A stretch of DNA of 64,000 nt from Streptomyces angustmyceticus. Lineage in GTDB: Bacteria; Actinomycetota; Actinomycetes; Streptomycetales; Streptomycetaceae. The notes beneath the pieces were generated by a model that was not told the DNA's origin, did not search any database, and was given only the letters and a program-made list of their open reading frames with translations. The position numbers and the translations under genes were made by a program. The stretch covers positions 7,477,501 through 7,541,500 of the forward strand of contig NZ_CP082945.1 in assembly GCF_019933235.1 (NCBI RefSeq), given 5' to 3'. Shown here piece by piece: positions 60,601 to 64,000 of the stretch; the first letter of the stretch is position 1; each line of letters opens with the position of its first letter.

Positions 60601-61526
60601 CCGTAGGTGTTCCACACCTCCCGCCCCTCGGTGACCACCCGCTCCACCAGTTCGGGCGGACACGGCTCGCCACCGAAGACCAGCAGCCGCACCTCGTTGA
60701 GGGCCTCGGCCGGCCACAGCGCGGCGAGCGTGGGGACCGTGGACACCACCGTGATGTCCTGCTCGGCGAGCCACGGGCCGAGACCGGCGCCGTCCCGCAC
60801 CCGGGAACGCGGTACGGGCACCAGACAGGCCCCGTGCCGCCAGGCGAGCCACATCTCCTCGCACGAGGCGTCGAAGGCCACCGAGAGACCCGCCATCACC
60901 CGGTCACCCGGACCGACCGGCTCCTCCTGGAGGAAGAGCGCCGCCTCGGCATCGACGAAGGCCGCCGCGCTGCGGTGGGTGACGGCGACGCCCTTGGGCC
61001 TGCCGGTGGAACCGGAGGTGAAGATGATCCAGGCGTCTTGCGCGGGATCAGGGCGGCCCGGGGCGCCGGTGGTGCCGCCACCCGTCAGGGTGAGCCGCCG
61101 CCCGGCTTCCAGGACCGCGCCCACCGCGGCCTCGCCGAACACCAGGTCGGCCCGCTCGTCCGGGTCCTCGGCGTCCACCGGGACGTACGCCGCCCCCGCG
61201 GCGAGCACCGCCAGAATGCAGATGTAGAGGTCATTGGTGCCGGACGGCAACCGCACCCCGACCCGGCCGCCCACCCCGATCCCGGCCGCCGCCAGCCGGC
61301 GCCGCAGCGCATCGACCTCACCCGCGAGCTCCCGATAGCTCAGCGAGGTCCGTCCGTCGTCCAGGGCCGGTTCGTGCGGGTGGATCAGGACGGTGGCGTC
61401 CAGGATGTCCACGAGCGTCCGCGAAGGGGGAGCCATGCGTCCGCCGAACACGGCGGGAGGGCTCTGCACGCGCTCGCCGACCGGGTCCTGTCCCCGCACC
61501 ATGCGCCCCGACACCAGGTCAACCAT
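57612..61526 (-). CDS. Pls/PosA-family membrane NRPS (poly-basic-amino-acid synthetase-like)
   Basis: 1304 residues, close to the ~1300 of epsilon-poly-L-lysine synthetase. Adenylation domain ~35-520: IIFTSGSTGRPKG (A3), SVAFDASCEEMWLAWRHGAC (A4), NTYGPTEAT (A5), YRTGDLVRAEPEG (A7), RTSGKVDR with catalytic Lys (A10). Carrier domain ~535-600 with Ser in FFAIGGGSLAAAQL. The long C-terminal half has six hydrophobic segments and three tandem hexapeptide/acyltransferase-like domains, the last ending PGSTLGARSTLGPASLAM. There is no ordinary condensation or thioesterase domain. The substrate pocket, aligned by hand, reads D-A-E-S-V-G-T-V-V-K, a lysine-like code. ATG 61526 follows GAGGAACGC. Confidence 0.92.
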   Translation of the reverse strand: MVDLVSGRMVRGQDPVGERVQSPPAVFGGRMAPPSRTLVDILDATVLIHPHEPALDDGRTSLSYRELAGEVDALRRRLAAAGIGVGGRVGVRLPSGTNDLYICILAVLAAGAAYVPVDAEDPDERADLVFGEAAVGAVLEAGRRLTLTGGGTTGAPGRPDPAQDAWIIFTSGSTGRPKGVAVTHRSAAAFVDAEAALFLQEEPVGPGDRVMAGLSVAFDASCEEMWLAWRHGACLVPVPRSRVRDGAGLGPWLAEQDITVVSTVPTLAALWPAEALNEVRLLVFGGEPCPPELVERVVTEGREVWNTYGPTEATVVTCAALLTGEGPVRIGLPLDGWELAVVDGAGTPVAMGRSGQLVVGGAGLARYLDRAKDAEKYGPLPSLGWPRAYRTGDLVRAEPEGLVFLGRDDEQVKLGGRRIELGEVDAALQALPGVSGAAAAVRTPRGGTPLLVGYVVTQDGWDRAKAVERLRAQLPAALVPLLAPVDALPTRTSGKVDRAALPWPLPRTTGPTRSSPGPDGRLTGTEAWLAEQWYEILGVPVTDARDDFFAIGGGSLAAAQLATLLRGRYPATAVRDIYRQPTLRKLARLLERSAPDEPDGTTRRVTPVPARAGLGHLLLLLPLFTLTGLRWTLGLLALGNVLAWWGGYPWAPTASWWWVTAGGLLLFSPPGRLATAAGGARLLLRGLRPGSYPRGGSVHLRLWTAERLAELSGVDCLSGAWLVRYGRALGARIGPDVDLHALPPVTGMLKLGRGCAVEPEVDLSGYWLDGDRLVVGPVKVGSGAVVGVRSTLFPGARVGKRAQVAPGSVVTARVPTGQSWGGAPAVELGKAERQWPEPRAPRGARWAALYGMSRPAFGLLRLLAAVPAFAVAGCFVHAGDGLGDAVRGALIALVPATLAYGLAYAALLIVAVRSLSRGLRPGWYPLHGRTGWQVWTVSQLMDLAREALFPLYAGLVTPVWLRLLGMRVGRRAEVSTVLALPSLTTVRDGAFLADDTLVAPYELGGGWLRIGAAEIGERGFLGNSGMTAPGRTVPARGLVGVLSATPKKAKKGGSYLGLPPIRLPRRAGAADPRQTYDPPARLVWARGLVEGCRLVPVLASAALGLLTTAALAHLAALGSPAVAALLSGPVLLAAGVLACGVSLAAKWLLVGRFRPSERPLWSGFVWRTELADTFVEVLAVPWLIGAVPGTPLMNLWLRAQGATVGRGVWCETYWLPEADLVTLEDGVSVNRGCVLQTHLFHDRIIRMNTVVLREGATLGPGGIVLPGSTLGARSTLGPASLAMGAETVPDDTRWLGNPIAAWRE

Positions 61527-62167
61527 GCGTTCCTCGTCCTTCGTGCGCGGTTCCGCCACCAGGGGCGGGACGGGGCCGGGGCGGGCCCATCGCGGCGCGC
61601 GGAATCGCCCTGCCCTGCCCCGCCAGGGAGCGACCGCGTGCGGTGCCCGCGGGCTCACTCGCCCATCCATGCGAATATCCGGCATGACGCGCCAGGCGGC
61701 GAGGAGTATGGGCAAAAGGGTTGTTTCGGACTGTGGTCCGCGGCCTGCGGTCGCCCTTCGGTGGGCCACTGGCGGGTCACCCATTCGGCCGTCCGTGTGC
61801 GGGAGGGGTGGGGCGTGGGAAGTCCGATGGTCCCTGGGGGCGCCGGAGGCGGCCTCCGTGTCCCTCAAGTGCCACCGGCGGCGGCCGAAATGGCGCCCTC
61901 GGTGCATGGGGTGGCTTGTCGGTCGGTGTGCGTGCCGCGCATGCTCGTGCGGTAAGAGAGCGCTCCCAAGAGGGAGTTCGCGCCCGGTGGGCCGAACGCG
62001 TCGAGCCGTCTGCCGGCTGCTGGTTCGCGTCGCGACATCCTGCCATAAAGCGGCTTTTTCAAGACGCATGCCCAGATATGTACGTCATGCGGATTCTCTG
62101 CCCGGTGAACTGATCGTCGGCTGTGTACGGGGAGCGGTGCACGACGGTCGGCGATCGGGAGGGGCTC
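61527..62167. other. divergent intergenic region of the Pls-type locus
   Basis: 641 bp with no supported gene between the synthetase and the divergent LAL-type regulator. It is rich in short purine tracts; open frames through it have no ribosome site. It should contain both promoters and any regulator sites, but I see no clear palindrome. Confidence 0.5.
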
Positions 62168-64000
62168 ATGGCACTCGGGGAGATCGGCCGCAGGAACGAG
62201 ACGGCGCGGCTCCGGGCCGTGCTCGAACAGTCCCGCCGGGACCGCGGACCCGTCGTGGCGGTCATCCGTGGCGAGCCGGGGGCGGGGAAGTCGGCGCTGC
62301 TCGACGCCTTCGGAGCGGCCGCGTCCGCGGCGGGGTTCCGCGTCGCCGTGGTGCGCGGGACGGGGGCGGAGGACCGCCCGCATGCGGCCGCCCACCGGCT
62401 CCTCGCCCAACTGAGGGCCGCTGACGGGACATGCGGGGAGGGGCCGCACGGCATACCGTCCGGAGAGGATCTCGGGCGGCCGGCCGCCGTGGTGCCGACG
62501 GAACGGGACGTCCCCCTCGCCCTGTGCGTGGACGACATGGCGCAGGTCGACAGCCGGTCGCTGCGGTGGCTGCTGGAATTGTCCCGGACGGTGCCCACCG
62601 CCCCGCTGGCGATCGTGCTCACGGTCCGGATCTGCGGGGCCGGGGCGGAGGCCGTCGCCGGCTCCGCCAACGGCACCCCGGACGAGCCCGGCGCCGCACT
62701 CCTCGCCGCCGCCGAGCCCGTCGACCTGCCGGGGCTGGGCACGAACGACCTGCCCGAAGCCGCCGCCGAACGGTGCCGGGTCCGCCTCGACACCGGCACC
62801 GCCGCGGTGTGCGGCGAACTCACCGGCGGCAATCCCGCTCTCCTGCGCGCGCTGCTGGCACCGCACACCGGCACCGCGCCGACGGCCGACGCGCTGCGCA
62901 CCACCGCGGCGTCGGGCACCGTGGCAGGGGCCGACCGGTGGCTCGCGCCGTTGAGCGCCCCGGCCCTGGCGCTCGCGCGGGCGGTGGCGGTGCTCGGCGC
63001 GGGCGCGGAGGTCGTGGAGTGCGCCGAGCTGGTCCGCCTGACGGTCGAGGAGGCGCTCGGCGCCGTCGACCAGCTCGTCGGCGCCTGTCTCCTCGCCAAT
63101 CGCACCCCGCTGGCCTTCCGCCACCCGCTCCTCGAAGCCATGGTTCTCGGCCGTATCGCCGCCGGCAGCCGGGCCGCCCTGCATCTGCGGGCGGCGGCCC
63201 TGCTGCGCGACCGGCAGGCCGCCACGACGACCGTCGCCCACCACCTGGTCGCCGCCGGCCTGGTGGGACAGGAGTGGGCGATGCGGTGCCTGTGGCGGGC
63301 CGCCCGCCAACTGGAGCAGGAGGGCAGGCCCCAGGACGCGGCCCGCTGCCTGCGCGCCGCGCTCCGCGAGCCCCTGCGTCCCCACGAGAAGTCGGCCGTC
63401 CGCCGGGAACTCGCCGAGCTGGACGCCTTCGTCGACCCGGAGCGCGCCGTACGCCTTCTGGACGCCGCCCGCTGCGAGTCAAACGACCCCGGCGTCGTCC
63501 TCGAATACGCGCTGGCGCTGGCCGCGGTGCTGGCCGAGTGCGGCCGGGCCGAGGACGCCGTCACCGTCCTCGACGACGCCGCGGCCCGCCTCGGGCGGAC
63601 CTCGGGGGACGGCTCCTGGCAGCTGCGGCTGCGCCTGCACAAGGCGTTCACCTGCCGGCGCGGCCCCCTGTGGCTGGCGCAGGCGGCCGATCCGCCGGGG
63701 CACCTGACCCGCCGGGCCCCGCAGCGGGGGCAGGTGGGCCGGGAACTCGCGGCGCTGCGCGCGGTACAGGAGGCCGACACCGGGGCCGACCGGAGCGCGG
63801 CGGTCCGCTACGCCCGGCAGGGACTGCCGCGGGGTGCGGGGCCCGGCTCGGCCGCCCTGCTGTGGCACACCTGCGGCGTACTGGTGGCGGCCGGTGAACT
63901 GGCCGAAGCGTGGACGCACTGCGGCCGCGGGCGGCAGGTCGCCGGCGCCCGCCCCGGCCACTGGGACCACATCAAGGTCGAGCTGCTGCGCGCGACGGTC
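62168..64000 (+). CDS. large ATP-binding LuxR-type (LAL-like) regulator, incomplete at window end
   Basis: At least 611 residues, frame open to the last base. N-terminal AAA/STAND-like ATPase: Walker A RGEPGAGKSALLDAF (~residue 34) and Walker B-like LALCVDDMAQVDSRSLRWLL (~125). A winged-helix-like region TGGNPALLRALL (~220) and helical TPR-like repeats follow. This is the layout of LAL (large ATP-binding LuxR) regulators, which are ~900 residues and end in a LuxR helix-turn-helix; that end lies outside the window. ATG 62168 follows GGGAGGGG. It is divergent from the Pls-type synthetase and is a plausible activator of it. Confidence 0.8.
   Translation, partial: MALGEIGRRNETARLRAVLEQSRRDRGPVVAVIRGEPGAGKSALLDAFGAAASAAGFRVAVVRGTGAEDRPHAAAHRLLAQLRAADGTCGEGPHGIPSGEDLGRPAAVVPTERDVPLALCVDDMAQVDSRSLRWLLELSRTVPTAPLAIVLTVRICGAGAEAVAGSANGTPDEPGAALLAAAEPVDLPGLGTNDLPEAAAERCRVRLDTGTAAVCGELTGGNPALLRALLAPHTGTAPTADALRTTAASGTVAGADRWLAPLSAPALALARAVAVLGAGAEVVECAELVRLTVEEALGAVDQLVGACLLANRTPLAFRHPLLEAMVLGRIAAGSRAALHLRAAALLRDRQAATTTVAHHLVAAGLVGQEWAMRCLWRAARQLEQEGRPQDAARCLRAALREPLRPHEKSAVRRELAELDAFVDPERAVRLLDAARCESNDPGVVLEYALALAAVLAECGRAEDAVTVLDDAAARLGRTSGDGSWQLRLRLHKAFTCRRGPLWLAQAADPPGHLTRRAPQRGQVGRELAALRAVQEADTGADRSAAVRYARQGLPRGAGPGSAALLWHTCGVLVAAGELAEAWTHCGRGRQVAGARPGHWDHIKVELLRATV

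Noticed and set aside
1..64000. tRNA, rRNA, riboswitch, insertion-sequence and attachment-site signals
   Set aside because: None could be supported by eye; tRNA and Rfam scans would be needed to exclude short RNAs fully.

Overview
The window is about 72% G+C, with codon third positions almost all G or C and many GTG starts. It carries TetR, LuxR-type, XRE-cupin and SpoIIE-type regulators, Tat and lipoprotein signals, a Pls-type NRPS and a ScfR/RamB-type regulator. This is typical of Streptomyces or a close relative. No rRNA, tRNA, CRISPR array, insertion sequence, replication origin or phage gene was seen. Much of the DNA looks like accessory or species-variable chromosome: short unlinked operons, several small orphan genes and at least three decayed genes.

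Layout. 1-7600: small secreted proteins flank a minus-strand block of four surface-type genes, two made only of IPT/TIG repeats, one seven-bladed YVTN propeller plus IPT/TIG repeats, and one short beta-helix-like protein. 7727-10211: an MFS transporter overlapping an unsaturated-glucuronyl-hydrolase-like gene. 10180-15037: a divergent acyl-CoA set (acyl-CoA dehydrogenase; fused type III CoA-transferase and AMP-forming acyl-CoA ligase). 15116-17435: a zinc/manganese-type ABC transporter (substrate-binding lipoprotein, permease, ATPase). 17620-19578: ECF sigma factor with small membrane proteins. 19664-27064: solute-binding lipoprotein, SpoIIE phosphatase sensor, a decayed ScfR/RamB regulator, a 57-residue basic protein, an alpha/beta hydrolase and a frameshifted lipoprotein. 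27507-34321: an Arg-Gly-Tyr-rich microprotein, SRPBCC protein with divergent TetR, and a complete cytochrome P450 / reductase / ferredoxin operon with divergent TetR.

34573-49600: Tat-exported GH35 beta-galactosidase, D-serine-dehydratase-like enzyme with divergent XRE-cupin regulator, class A beta-lactamase, secreted peptidase-like alpha/beta hydrolase, pyruvate carboxylase, a second solute-binding lipoprotein paralogous to the one at 19664-20806, and a two-gene operon of FAD oxidoreductase plus Fe-S photolyase. 49850-56169: an Fe(II)/2-oxoglutarate-type oxygenase, the debris of an ABC exporter, a protein with an extracellular-contractile-injection-system (eCIS) type leader, LysR/SDR pair, an FG-GAP-like secreted protein and an alpha/beta hydrolase. 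56201-64000: an M1 metallopeptidase and a 1304-residue Pls/PosA-family membrane NRPS, the arrangement expected for a cationic homo-poly(amino acid) locus, with a divergent large LuxR-type (LAL-like) ATPase regulator running off the end of the window.

The most noteworthy items are the Pls-M1 locus, the eCIS-leader protein, the IPT/TIG-YVTN block without signal peptides next to iteron-like repeats, and the Arg-Gly-Tyr microprotein. All functions are read from sequence by eye; no database search was possible.
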